From the NCBI RefSeq assembly GCF_003597395.2, contig NC_133777.1, positions 63,954,224 to 64,018,223 of the forward strand: a stretch of 64,000 nt of DNA. Direction: 5' to 3'. Within the stretch, counting starts at the first letter, position 1. Every line of letters begins with the position of its first letter. The position numbers were made by a program, and so were the translations under genes. This DNA comes from Chelonoidis abingdonii (lineage: Eukaryota > Chordata > Testudines > Testudinidae). The notes beneath the pieces were generated by a model. That model saw only the letters and a list, made by a program, of their open reading frames with translations. It was not told the DNA's origin and did no database searches. Shown here piece by piece: positions 1 through 32,729 of this stretch.

Positions 1-41
1 ACCCCTATGGGTGGTATGTGTCTTCCTCAACCTCGGGTCCT

Positions 42-300
42 CTACCAGAGGCCTGGGAGTTTGAGGGTTCTGCGCAGTATCTTAGCTGTTCCTAGCACTG
101 CACTCTTCTGGACAGAGAGCTCTGATGTTGTTCCTGGGNTCACAGCCCCGAGTGCTCCTACCACCACTGGGACCACTTTGGCCTTCACTTTCCACATCCT
201 CCCTAGTTCCTCTTTCAGGCCCTGGTACTTCTCCAGCTTCTCATATTCCTTCCTCCTGATGTTGCTGTCACTTGGCACTGCTATATCTATCACCACCGCT
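42..300 (-). mobile_element. Non-LTR retrotransposon ORF2 C-terminal fragment
   Basis: Translation on the minus strand gives RRKEYEKLEKYQGLKEELGR, then VVPVVVGALGAV, PGTTSE, SVQKSAVLGTAKILRRTLKL and a terminal PGLW before a stop. This is the familiar tail of a vertebrate LINE reverse-transcriptase ORF. Compared with the tail I remember, about ten residues seem missing exactly at the single ambiguous base (position 139). It is a degenerate transposon piece, not a host gene. Confidence 0.6.
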
Positions 301-342
301 GTCTTCTGGTCCTTGTCTATTATATATTTTGACTATTGTCTA

Positions 343-359
343 TTATATATATATATATA
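343..359. repeat. (TA)n microsatellite
   Basis: An uninterrupted TA run immediately follows the LINE fragment, with further TATATA upstream at about 320-328. Confidence 0.85.
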
Positions 360-1159
360 CCAACAGCTGGCTTGAGTAATGTTTTGGAAGTTTGGAGCCC
401 AGATTAACTGTTTATGGATCCAATCCTGTAGTCCTTTCGTAGGTACATAACAATAGGAATAATGACTGCAGGATCAAGCCTACTATTATCAAAAGCACAT
501 AGGGACAAGGCTAATTTCAAAATATTTATGGAAAATAAATTTACAAGTTTCTTTACAAATAACAAAACAAAACTCTCTTCATTCGACAATATTACTTTTG
601 TGATGTTTCTAAATTCCAGGCCCCAAACTCTTAAATAAATAAGGTATTAAAAGAATCATTGCCATTCATTTTCCAGTTATCTACAAGGTTTTATATAATC
701 CTTATTTAATTCAAATATAATGTATTAATTCAATTACTGAGAAAAGCTTTATCTATTAGAGAATAATTATTATTATTAAATGGAAAATTAGAAACTGTAC
801 CTCTAGAAAACTAAAGTCTGTTTCCTTTTTGTGTGTGTGCAGAGTGAACAGAAAGAGAAATAGTATGTAGTTTGTTCTCCAAGAAAATGAAGGCACCATG
901 ATTTTTACAAGTTTTTGTACCAGTGTAAAATACGTGGCCAGCAAAATACTGTATTTAACATTTTAAGGTATCAGGCATATCAGGGCATGTTATTGACAGA
1001 AAGATCCAAATCAGTAAATGATCAAGTTAAAGGAGACACAATCAGGGCAAAATGTTCTCCTTTTGTTTTCTAAATCTATGTTCATAGAGGCATCTTAGTC
1101 TAGAATGGAGGTACTGTCATCTAGGGGAGCAGGCATGGACATGGTAATCAAGAATTTCT
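360..1159. other. AT-rich stretch without recognised features
   Basis: No coding or structured signal could be supported on either strand. Confidence 0.5.
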
Positions 1160-1185
1160 CAGTTCTTTCCCTGGCTTTGCAATTG

Positions 1186-1450
1186 AAGTGCTAAGTGGCC
1201 TTGGGAAAGATTCTTAACTTCTCTGAGCACAATTTTGATCTTAGTTGTACTAAAATAACTCCATATGAGTCAATTTCACCTTGGGTGTGAAATTTTAGTC
1301 CTAATGAAGTCAATGGCAAAACTCCAAGTGACTCAAATAGGGTCAAGAATTCACCATGCGTTTGTTTTCCCATCTGTAAAATGTGACTACTAGTACTTAC
1401 TTTCCTCATGTGAAAATGTATTTGTTAGAGTCTGTAAAGTGCTAAGTAAC
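1186..1450 (+). repeat. MIR-like core-SINE interrupted by about 125 bp
   Basis: The MIR-like core 'agtggccttggg' to 'cttaacttctctgagc' at 1192-1228 resumes at about 1358 with 'tttcccatctgtaaaatg' and a tail. The intervening 1232-1357 is unrelated to MIR and contains the 'gaagtcaatgg' word found in other small repeats of this window. This is a very old element; boundaries are approximate. Confidence 0.55.
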
Positions 1451-1459
1451 ATTAATATT

Positions 1460-1997
1460 ACATTTAAGAGATCCTGGGAAGGAAGATGGGATTTAAGGAC
1501 CCTTTGTCTTCTATAACGTGCCCATTTATATACATTGTTTCAATTTTTAAGTTAGTCTTTATAATATTAATATCATGTGGCTTTTAGAACTATTCTCTTT
1601 TCTACTTTAATTAGAATGTCAGATTTCTGATATCCAGTTTTTAAGAAAGTTGAATAAAAAAAATCTATGTTATAGTGAGAGAAAAATTGTCTGATCATAT
1701 AACATATGTGAAACTAACAAACCAGTAGCATTTGAACTCTCATCTTTCAGTTGTAAACTCAGGTATCTGTCCGATCCACTGGCTGACACAGTGACATCAA
1801 CATGTTCCTATTATGTTTTTGAATGCCTTCAAAGAAAGGTGTTAAAACAGAAGTAAACAATTACATTCTATGCCTTCCATACAAGTCTCTATCTGCAAAA
1901 TGTCATGAAAAATTACATTTAATATTTTGTAGCTAAAGTAAGGAGAAAAAAGATTAATTTTCCCACTTTTAGCTTTCTGTTTCTCCAGAGTACTCGA
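1460..1997. other. AT-rich stretch without recognised features
   Basis: I see no repeat family, coding exon or structured RNA in this interval. Confidence 0.5.
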
Positions 1998-2005
1998 TCA
2001 AAAAC

Positions 2006-3500
2006 TAGGGCTGTCGATTAATTGCAGTTAATTCAAGCAAGTAACTCAAAAAATTAATTGCAATTAAAAAAATTAACAGAGATTAATCGCAGTTTTAACC
2101 ACACTGTTAAACAATAGAATACCAATTAAAATGTATTAAATATTTTTGGATGTTTTTCTACATTTTCAAATATATTGATTTCAACTACAACACAAAATAC
2201 AAAGTTTACAATGCTTACTTTATATTATTAATGATAAATATTTGCACTTTAAAAATGATAAACAGAGATAGTATTTTTCAATTCACCTCATTCAAATACT
2301 GTAGTGCAATCTCCTTATCGTGAAAGTGAAACTTACAAATGGAGATTTTTTTTATTACAAAATTCTACTCAAAAAACAAAAAAAAAAAGTAAAACGTTGG
2401 AGCCTGCAAGTCCACTCAGTCCTACTTTTTGTTCAGCCAATCACTAAGATAAACTTTTTTGTAGTCAGCATTGTAAGATATTTACGTGCCAGATATGCTA
2501 AACATTGGTATGCCCCTTCATGCTTCAGCCACCATTGCAGAAGGCATGCTTCCATGCTGATGAAACTCGTCAAAAAAATGCATTAATTAAATTTGTGACT
2601 GAACTCCTTAGGGGAGAACTGCAGGTCTCCTGCTCTGTTTTATCTGCATTCTGCCATATATTTCATGTTATAGCAGTCTCGGATGATGACCTAGCAGATG
2701 ATGTTTGTTTTAAGAACACTTTCACTGCAGATTTGACAAAACATAAAGAAGGTACCAATGTGAGATTTCTAAAGATAGATACAGCACTTGACCCAAAGTT
2801 TAAGAATCTGAAATGCCTTCCAAAATCTGAAAGGGACGAGGTGTGGAACATGCTTTCAGAAGTCTTAAAAGAGCAACATTCTGATGAGGAAACTACAGAA
2901 CCTGAACCACCATTCCAGAGGACATGCATCCATGCTGATTCCCTATCTGGAATGGTGTTTGAAGCATGTAGGGACATATGAATCTTTAGTGCATCTGGCA
3001 TGTAAAAACCTTGCAAAACTGTCTACAACAGTGCTGTGCAAACGCCTGTTCTCACTTTCAGGTGACATTGTAAACAAGAAGTGGGCAATATTATCTCCAG
3101 AAAATGTCAGCAAACTTGTTTGTCTGAGCAATTGGCTGAACAAGAAGTAGGACTGAGTGGACTTGTAGGCTCTAAAGTTTTACATTGTTTTGTTTTTGAA
3201 TGCAGGTTTTTTTGTACATAATTCTACATTTGTAATTTCAACTTTCATAATAAAGAGATTGCACTGTAGTGCTTGTAATGGGGGAATTGAAAAATACCAT
3301 TTATTTTGTTTTTTATAGTGGAAATATTTGTAACCAAAAATAAATAGAAAGCGAGCACTGTATGCTTTGTATTCTGTGTTGTAATTGAAATAAATATATT
3401 TGAAAATGTAGAAAACATCCAACATATTTAAATAAATGGTATTCTATTATTAAAAGTGTGATTAATCACAATTATTTTTTTTAATCGCTTGACAGCCCTA
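2006..3500 (+). mobile_element. hAT-Ac (ZBED-like) DNA transposon remnant with long inverted ends
   Basis: The termini are TAGGGCTGTC at 2006 and its complement ending at 3500, flanked by a decayed 8-bp target duplication (tcaaaaac / ttaaaaat, 6 of 8). The inside encodes broken transposase pieces. One frame (2505-2960) reads FLKIDTALDPKFKNLKCLPK. Another (to 3150) gives the C-terminal dimerisation block LACKNLAKLSTTVLCKRLFS, LSGDIVNKKWAILSPENVSK and LSNWLNKK before a stop. Unusually, the left ~540 bp (2006-2545) is an inverted, partly deleted copy of the right end (about 2945-3500), including the last codons of the transposase. The element is dead: it has at least one frameshift and lacks the N-terminal catalytic part. 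Confidence 0.85.
2505..3150 (+). pseudogene. hAT transposase fragment, frameshifted
   Basis: Two overlapping frames give the middle and the C-terminal hAT dimerisation region. The break falls between about 2950 and 2980, right after a small hairpin (CCATTCCAGA ... TCTGGAATGG). The N-terminal BED finger and the first catalytic Asp region are absent. The apparent start methionine lies in sequence derived from the inverted left arm, so it is not a real start. It resembles ZBED1-like domesticated transposases only through shared ancestry. Confidence 0.75.
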
Positions 3501-3508
3501 TTAAAAAT

Positions 3509-4325
3509 GCTTTTGTTCATGCAACATAAGGGTCACCACATCTGTGCAGAAGCCCAAAGAGAATAAAGCCACTCCAGTGAGAACTGTTACAATATGTAAT
3601 CTGCAGAGTCTTTGTAATAACTTATCTATTCTCTACCAAGACTGTCTATACATTAATGTTCTGTTTAGGCAGCTTTCTTAACTTAGGGATCTGAAATAAC
3701 TTACAAACAATTTACAACTGAACCAATCTATAGGCAAATCTGGTGAACACATCAGCTACTAATTAATGGGACCTGAATTTTGTTATTGCTTTTCTTCTAG
3801 TCATTCCACATGGGTTTTTACATCAAGTTATCTGGTGTGCTCTAGTAGTGTAAGGTGGGGAATTTAACTAGTTCATTACCACTTCCTCTTCTTTTTTTCT
3901 ATTCAGCTCTTTGGGCATGACTTTTTCCAAAGTTCCTGAGTGACATAAGCACGCAAATCCCAGTGGAAGTCAATAGTATTCATGCTCTGAAGTCACTTAG
4001 GCTCTTTTGAAAATCATATCCTGTTTTTCTATAAGGCTTCAGTAAAAATATTTTCCTGGGTCTTATATTTAACACAATGTCAGCATTACTAAACAGATAC
4101 CTAGGACTGCCTATACACTTAGTTGACAGAATGATCTAGGGGCTGCATTTCATTAAGATATAATACTTAGATAACGTGCCAATGGTTATAAAGAAGGCAC
4201 TTTGAAAAAGCCTTAGCTATCTAACAGTAGTAAATTAATCTGCTGCCATTTTGATCTTTGAACTCCCTTGTAGCACCATCTTCCCTGGAAGATCTCCTTT
4301 TTTCCTTTTCTTCCTGTTCTACTTG
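3509..4325. other. Non-coding stretch without recognised features
   Basis: Unique-looking intergenic DNA with no supportable gene or repeat boundary; one short 'gaagtcaatag' word occurs near 3966. Confidence 0.5.
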
Positions 4326-5605
4326 GCACTTGAGACCTCAGCTGGAGTACTGTGTCCAAGTCTGGTGCCACAATTCAGAAACAGTGTGGATAAAATTGGA
4401 GAGTAACCTGCAGGGGAGCAACAAAAAATGATAACCTTCCCCCCGGTTTTAAAAAACCTTGGCATGTTTAGTCTTCAGAAAAGACTAAAGACTATCAGGG
4501 GGATCTGATAACGGCCCTCAAATAGGTTTAAGGCTGTAATAAAGAGGATGGTGTTCTCCATGTCCACCGAAGGTAGGACAAGAAGTTATGGGCTTAAAGA
4601 AGATTTAGGTTAGTTAAATTTTCTACCTATCAGAGTACTTAAACTCTGGAATAGGCTTCCAAAGGAAGTTGTTTAATCCCCATCAATGGTTTTTAAGAGC
4701 AGGTTGGACAAACACCTTTCAGGGATGGTCTAGGACAGGTGTGGGCAAACTTTTTGGCCCAAGGGCCACATCTGGGTATGGAAATTGTATGGCGGGCCAT
4801 GAATGCTCACAAAATTGGAGGATGGGGTGCGGGAGGGGGTGAGGACTCCAGCTGGGTTTGCAGGCTCTGTGGGTACAGAAATGATGAGTTAAGTGTGCAG
4901 GCTGAGGCACAGAGTTGGGGTGCAGGAGGTGGGGTGAGGGCTCCGGGTGGGTGTATGGCTCTGGGGATGAGTGTTTGGGGTGCAGAAGGTGCTCCAGGCT
5001 GTGATTGCAGGGTTCGGCGGGCAGGAGAAGGATCAGGGCTGGGGCAAGGGGTTGGGCAGTGGGAGGGGGTCAGGGGTGCAGGCTCCAAGTGGTACTTACC
5101 TCAGGCAGCTTCCAGAAGCAGCGTCATATCCCCCTCTAGCTCCTCCGCAGAGGCACGGCCAGGCAGCTCTTCATGCTGCCCCATACACAGGTGCTGCTCC
5201 TGCAGCTCCCATTGGCCATGGTTCCCGGCCAATGGGAACTGCAGGGGCAGCACTTGGGGCAGGGGCAAGGCCAGTGTGCGGAGTCCCTTGGCTGCCCCTA
5301 CATGTAGGAGCCGGAGGGGGGACATATTGCTGCTTCCAAGAGCCACATGGAGCAACAATACGCGCGGAGCAGAGCAAACCCCCGACCCCACTCCCTGACT
5401 GGAGCGCTGGAGTGGAGCAAGCCCCAGACCATGCTCCCCAGCGGGTGCTCGAGGGCCAGATTAAAATGTCTTAAGGGCTGGATGCAGCCCCCGGGCTGTG
5501 GTTTGCCCACCACTGGTCTAGAATGACTTGGTCCGGTCTCAGCATAGGGGGCTGGACTTGATGATCTCTTGAGGTCCCTTCCAGTTCTACTTTTTGATGA
5601 TTTTG
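4326..5605 (+). mobile_element. CR1 LINE 3' end, split by a hAT insertion
   Basis: Degenerate CR1 reverse-transcriptase 3' coding and tail sequence runs from 'cttgagacctcagctggagt' at about 4330 to 'ggatggtctagg' at 4735. It resumes after the inserted element with the canonical 'gggggctggacttgatgatc' and 'gaggtcccttccagttct' tail, ending about 5600. Coding strand plus. Heavily 5' truncated, as usual for CR1. Confidence 0.85.
4736..5515. mobile_element. Non-autonomous hAT element nested in CR1
   Basis: The inverted termini are CAGGTGTGGGCAAAC and GTTTGCCCACCACTG. They are flanked by an 8-bp target duplication (gtctagga at 4728-4735, gtctagaa at 5516-5523, 7 of 8). The interior is GC-rich with no transposase, so any long open frames here are incidental. 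It is younger than the CR1 copy it splits. Confidence 0.9.
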
Positions 5606-6697
5606 TAAGTCCTCAAAATAGGCAGCTTCTCTACTTGATCATTATTCACAACTGAAACTGTTTCATTACACATGGCTGAAAACTCTTATCTGTTTCTGTG
5701 ATTGTCATATTCTTCTTTTAATATTCAGTACTGGATAAATCTTGCTCTTGACAAAGCTATGGAAGCGCAGTGAACTGCTTGGTGTATTCCTTGCAAAAGG
5801 ATACCAGCCAGAGAGAGATGTTGCAGATCTCGCTTTGCTATTCTCCTAGTGGCATAAAACAAGTTTGTCCTAGGTATAGAATGATGTACTTTGTTTGACC
5901 ATTTGTGTACAGACTGACTAACCTGTGAGGAAAGGGCTAAATAAGAAGGCTTCTGATTGTTTGGCCTTTATCAAGACATTCATTTTGAGGGCTCCCTTTC
6001 TTTGCAATACATATGCATAAAAACTGGAACTTTGTTGCTGAACCGCTGGTGCTTATTAAACTAAAAATTAAATAAAAAATTAAAGGATATTTTTATGACA
6101 GTTGCTACTGACCCATTGAACTGATAACAGGCATCTTTTGATAAAAAGGGTCTTGGGTGCTATTCTATAGATGTACAATGAAAGATTCTTCTGCACTTAG
6201 CCACATTTTCTGTGCGAAATGTTGCTCTGCATGTAGAACTCCTGTTAATGGACTTTCACATATCTGATTTCTGGAAGGTCAAAAACTGGTTTCAGACCGG
6301 TTCTTGAAGCTAATCCTGATAAAGGGTGTGAAAAATCCCCTTTACAGTGCTCTATACATGTCTGCTTACTGTTTCAGGATATTTCCTGACTGATGCAGCA
6401 AACCTCTGATCAGTCAAACCCTGAGCTCCAACTCTGCCTCGAGTGGATGAATGAAGTCCATTTGTCATTGTCAAGAGTGACCAGCATCCACAGCTTGAGC
6501 CAACTGCTGTTCTCATTTACACAAGTGTAGCCCTATTGAAGTCAATGGGAGAGCACTCATGTACTTGAGAGCAGCATTTGGCCCATTGTCTTGAAAGAGG
6601 AACGATGAGGGTTGTGTGGGATTTGGAAGAAATTCTCTCTCCTGCTGGGGCCTCTTTTGGAGGAACAACCCACAATCTTACCCTTTAAGATAGAAGG
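5606..6697. other. Non-coding stretch without recognised features
   Basis: No exon or clear transposon. A 'tgaagtcaatgggag' word at about 6538 may mark an old palindromic repeat. Confidence 0.45.
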
Positions 6698-6705
6698 TGC
6701 TATGG

Positions 6706-7014
6706 CAGGGGTAGGCAACCTATGGCACAGGTGCCGAAGGCGGCCCGCAAGCTGATTTTCAGCGGCACTCACACTGCCTGGGTACTGGCCACCGGTCTGG
6801 GGGGCTCTGCATTTTAATTTAATTTTAAATGAAGTTTCTTAAACATTTTAAAAACCTTATTTACTTTACATACAACAATACTTTAATTATATATTAGGCT
6901 TATAGAAAGAGACCTTTTAAAAAGGTTAAAATATATTACCGGCACACAAAACCTTAAATTACAGTGAATAAATGAAGACTCGGCACAGCAATTCTGAAAG
7001 ATTGCTGACCCCTG
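6706..7014. mobile_element. 309-bp non-autonomous hAT element with perfect target duplication
   Basis: The termini CAGGGGTAGGCAACC and TTGCTGACCCCTG form the inverted repeat. The 8-bp target duplication tgctatgg is identical on both sides (6698-6705 and 7015-7022). The interior is AT-rich after a short GC-rich head and has no coding capacity. It sits about 1 kb past the CYP19A1 stop codon. Confidence 0.93.
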
Positions 7015-7022
7015 TGCTATGG

Positions 7023-8075
7023 TAATGTATGTAATAAATAATAATAATTGAAATAGGAGGATATGTTTTCATTGCAACAGCTGAGGAGGAAGGAGAACTA
7101 CTCCCCACAAGCCGGGAGAGGTGAGAAAGCTTTCCCTCAGGGTTGGGGAATGCTGTGCTCCACCTGTTCCCTCTTCCCTTAGCTCCTGGGTGTCGGGCTC
7201 CATCCTTTTCAGTCATGATTGGGCATTAATGGTGTGAGGTGAAGACACTTATGGAGCTGCTGTGGCTATGACTCTGGGAATAGAGACCTTGGAAACCTAC
7301 TGCAGTTGTCTCAAATGCTATCTATTTCTTGTTACCTTTAGAATTTAATATAATCAATAAAATGTTATCTAACCTAATCATTCTTTGATCTTATCTGTTT
7401 AATATACCAGAAAGAAAAACATTGTAGAGGGAAAAATTGTTTCAAAACTTCTCATGCTATAGACAGTATATTGATAAACTGGCTATATCCTCATTACCTT
7501 TAGAGGAATTTAGTAATTGCTATAGATGTGTATAGATAGATACAGTTGATACATTTCTCAGTGTTTCTCATACTTTACATGAACATTAGTAGTAGTCACT
7601 AAAATGTTTTTGGATGACAGATAAATTAGAACTGTTATAATAGCTGATGATTCTTCTTGAGGGGCCCAACTCTGCCAAAACAAAACAATCCCCACCCCAA
7701 ACCAACCCCAACCATATCACGCAATCCTGCAGGCATGGAGCACTCAGGACTTGCACAGTGTGAGAAGCAGAACAGAATTCTGTTTGAATTGGATGCTTTA
7801 AAAAAAGTAATGACAGTTTCTGCATGCAACATCTCATCAACTGAAGACAGCACTTGTCTATATACTTGAAACTTATTTATCAGTTTTGAATCGTGACCAG
7901 AACCTGGTCCTGCTTTGCAGCAGAACAAGTGATCACGTAGAGCAGCAATGCATTAAGAGCAACAAAATGTTTAGTTCAGAGTATGTGTGACAGCACCTAG
8001 GAGGGGTGGACATTTCTCAGAATGTGACTAAAACAGCAGAAACCTTAGATCTCTCAGACCACTACTGATCTGTTG
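7023..8075. other. Region downstream of CYP19A1, probably part 3' UTR
   Basis: It directly follows the stop codon on the minus strand. Candidate variant polyadenylation signals (ATTAAA on that strand) are at 7398-7403 and 7344-7349. The true transcript end cannot be fixed from sequence alone. Confidence 0.4.
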
Positions 8076-30119
<22,044 letters not shown>

Positions 30120-30242
30120 CTTTTCTAAGAGCGTCTACTTTGCCTTTAGGGGGGAAAATATGGAAAGAGGCAGAAAGTTTCAAAATGCTAAGACACCTTT
30201 AATCGGTACCTTGCAACCCCTTTGCAGGTCCTGTAACTGAGC
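30120..30242 (-). promoter_or_regulatory. CYP19A1: CYP19A1 5' UTR of the proximal (PII-type) transcript
   Basis: About 120 nt separate the ATG from a start expected roughly 25-30 nt past the TATA box, the same compact spacing as in the human ovarian promoter. No ATG occurs here on the transcribed strand. Inside it, a pyrimidine run followed by AAAG at about 30143 could serve as the common acceptor into which distal first exons splice, as in mammals. The UTR end is inferred, not seen. Confidence 0.65.
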
Positions 30243-30266
30243 AAATTCATACCAGTAGTAGCTTTG

Positions 30267-30273
30267 TTTTATA
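30267..30273 (-). promoter_or_regulatory. TATA box of CYP19A1 proximal promoter
   Basis: The transcribed strand reads TATAAAA within CATTATAAAACAAAG, about 150 nt upstream of the start codon. Context and spacing match, from memory, the human CYP19A1 promoter II TATA box. It would place the transcription start near 30240. Confidence 0.75.
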
Positions 30274-30367
30274 ATGAGACTGGCTGCTTAGACAAGACAA
30301 GCTCAACCACAAGTCAAAACAGATGTACAGCAGATTTACTTTTTGCCCAGAAATAACAAAGCATTTC

Positions 30368-30375
30368 TGACCTTG
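30368..30375 (-). promoter_or_regulatory. NR5A (SF-1/LRH-1) binding site
   Basis: The transcribed strand reads CAAGGTCA, a perfect NR5A extended half-site, within CCAAGGTCAGAAATGC. It lies about 100 bp upstream of the TATA box. Human promoter II has a nearly identical block at its SF-1 site. A second conserved patch (TTTTGACTTGT) lies between it and the TATA box at about 30309-30319. Confidence 0.75.
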
Positions 30376-30420
30376 GTATTGAAGCTCAGGTTCCTTTGGA
30401 TGCTTTGGCCAATAGACCTT

Positions 30421-30455
30421 TTATCTTTGCCCTTGGCTGGCCAACAATGACGTTA
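30421..30455 (-). promoter_or_regulatory. GATA-like and CRE-like sites upstream of the NR5A site
   Basis: AGATAA on the transcribed strand at 30421-30426 fits the WGATAR consensus. TGACGTTA at 30448-30455 on the plus strand (ACGTCA on the transcribed strand) is a CRE-like half-site with a CpG. Human promoter II is driven by cAMP through CRE-like and NR5A sites and responds to GATA4, so the order is suggestive. Function is inferred. Confidence 0.5.
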
Positions 30456-30460
30456 ACTCC

Positions 30461-31274
30461 AGACAGAGTGCCAAATTTCTAACCATAATAAAAGAAATTA
30501 AACTCTCAACACATGTGGAAGGGTTGAATGAACTCACTTGTAGTCTTTTATCTAAGATACCTACCCCTTTTTCCCTCTATGTCACTAGCGTTTGTGAATG
30601 TCCTTGGATTTCCAAAACAACCAAGTATATTTCCTAGTACACAAATGTAGCTTGCCCCAGGCATCTGGGTAAAAATTACATTGTGCTTTATTTTATCTGA
30701 CACTGAGTGTCGTAATGCTTTGCCTTTTACTTTTTTCAAAATATTTAGCAGAAGAGCATAGTACTTGTCAGACCAGACTATAGATTCATCAGGTCTAGTG
30801 CCATCTTTTCTCTTTGACAGTGACCAATACTTGACTCTTCAAAAGAAGGCAAAAACATAACAGACAACCATGCTGTAAAAGAGGGAGAAGGATTCCTTGC
30901 TGGTCCCTGCAGATGTTAGGTTATGCCATAAACCATAGGATTTGCTTGTCCTGTGGAGGCAAATACTGTTATTCGTATGATGGTTGTGCGGCGGGGTGGG
31001 GGAGCATTGTCCAACTTGCCGGAGAAGAGGGAATATTCCTTTAAAGGTGTGTTGGGGGGAGGGGGGTGCTGCAAAAAGGGGGAGTGGGTCAGCGTGGTTA
31101 CACTGACTTATCCCCAGGGACCAGAAGGGTTAGGGAGCTGAAAAGGGACTAGCACGGTGAGAGAAGGCCCTTTTTCCCTGGACCAGGTGGTGCAGCACCC
31201 ATCCACTCTCCCTCCGCTTGAAGTGGTGAAATACTAGGTTTGGTCAGGACCTGCTGTGGGCATCATGCTAGCCG
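30461..31274. other. 5' flank of CYP19A1, no recognised feature
   Basis: No coding signal. The part from about 30985 to 31260 is G-rich. Distal alternative first exons could lie here or further up but cannot be called from sequence. Confidence 0.4.
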
Positions 31275-31902
31275 CTCCTTCCGAGGGGGACTGGGAAATA
31301 ACTGGACAGTAGGAAGTTTAGACTTGAAATTAGACAAAAGTTTCTAACCATTAGAGGAGTGAAGTTCTGGAACAGCCTTCCAAGGGGAGTAGTGGGGGAA
31401 AAGGACGTATCTGGCTTCAAGACTAAGCTTGATAAGTTTATGGAGGGGATGGTGTGATGGGCTAGCCTAATTTTGGCAATTAATTGATCGTTGATTATTA
31501 GCAGGCAAATATACCCAATGGTCTGTGATGGGATGTTAGATGGGGTGGGATCTGAGTTACTACAGAGAATTCTTTCCTGGGTGCTGGCTGGTGAGTCTTG
31601 CCCACATGCTCAGGGTTTAACTGATCACTGTATTTGAGATCGGGAAGGAATTTTCCTCCAGGGAAGATTGGCAGAGACCCTGGAGGTTTTTCGTCTTCTT
31701 CTGCAGCATGGGGCATGGATCACTTGCTGGAGGATTCTCTGCACCTTGAGGTCTTTAAACCACGATTTGAGAACTTCAATAACTCAGACGTAGGTTAGGG
31801 GTTTGTTACAGGAGTGGGTGGGTGAGATTCTGTGGCCTGCATTGTGCAGGAGGTCAGACTAGATGACCATAATGGTCCCTTCTGATCTTAAGTCTATGAA
31901 AT
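31275..31902 (+). mobile_element. CR1 LINE 3' end
   Basis: It runs from 'gaagtttagacttgaaatta' through 'gttctggaacagccttcc' to 'aggtcagactagatgaccat' and ends with 'gatcttaagtctatgaa', the CR1 tail. 3' UTR and the extreme ORF end only. Confidence 0.85.
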
Positions 31903-32440
31903 AATTTTTTCCTGACCTCCAGATTAGCCTAGATGGAGTGGGGAGCTGGAGTTTGTCTTCCCCACAGTGGGTTCAGGGAGAGCTTTTTTACAGCAAGTAG
32001 GGAAGGGAGTTAGATTATGATGTTGCAACTCATTATGTAAGTGTGGGGTGGATGTGCAGTGCAGGGAAGGGATATGGTGACCTGATAAATGGTTTTGTAA
32101 AGGACTTAAAAAGGAGGTGTTGGTTAAAGGAGCGGAATGGGGGAATTCAGGGCTCCTATGACTGGTACAGCAGGAAGCCAACCCCTCTTTCTTATAGCCC
32201 ACCTTAACCCTTGTTTGTGGGAGGGCTGGGGTGTGTTAAGGTCCCAACAATGGGGTAGCTGGGGGACCTGGATGGAAAAAGAAGGGGTGCTGATGAAACC
32301 TGCCCGGTAGATATTGAATGAACATGGAGTTACCTGCACTGTACACTTTTATCTGCTGGGTAGTCCCAGACATTTAATAATAAAGTCGAGATCTGATTAA
32401 AACCTATCAAGTGTCTCCTGTCCTGCTTTCGCTACAGCCA
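31903..32440 (+). other. Unclassified, possibly LTR or retrotransposon 3' sequence
   Basis: Sequence after the CR1 tail ends near 32380 with an AATAAAG signal followed by 'tctgattaaaacctatcaag', which looks like the polyadenylation region of a retroelement. I cannot match it to a family. Confidence 0.25.
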
Positions 32441-32729
32441 GACAAGAGATGTTTCACAGCTTGTTACTATGCAATACATTAGATTAGATGAGTAAAACAC
32501 CCTTTTAACTCTGTTCTTTCAAAAACTAAATGTGTATTTGCGTTGTTCCCTAATCACTTAATACCTAAGTTCTAGGGTATAGGTACTCAGCACGTCCAGG
32601 TACAGCTGTTGTAGCTATTTCTTCCCAATATTTTGTGTTTTCTTAATGTTTATCTTGAAACTTTCTTCATATTGTGCTTTCGTTCATTGTGTGTTTTTGT
32701 CTCGTACTGTAGAAGAATGTACTACCGTA

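Noticed and set aside
2505..2981. 158-codon frame as a possible domesticated ZBED-type host gene
   Set aside because: It is truncated, frameshifted and still inside recognisable transposon termini; its start lies in inverted end sequence.
4739..5474. Overlapping open frames of 90-220 codons on both strands
   Set aside because: They lie wholly inside the GC-rich non-autonomous hAT element and have no recognisable domain.
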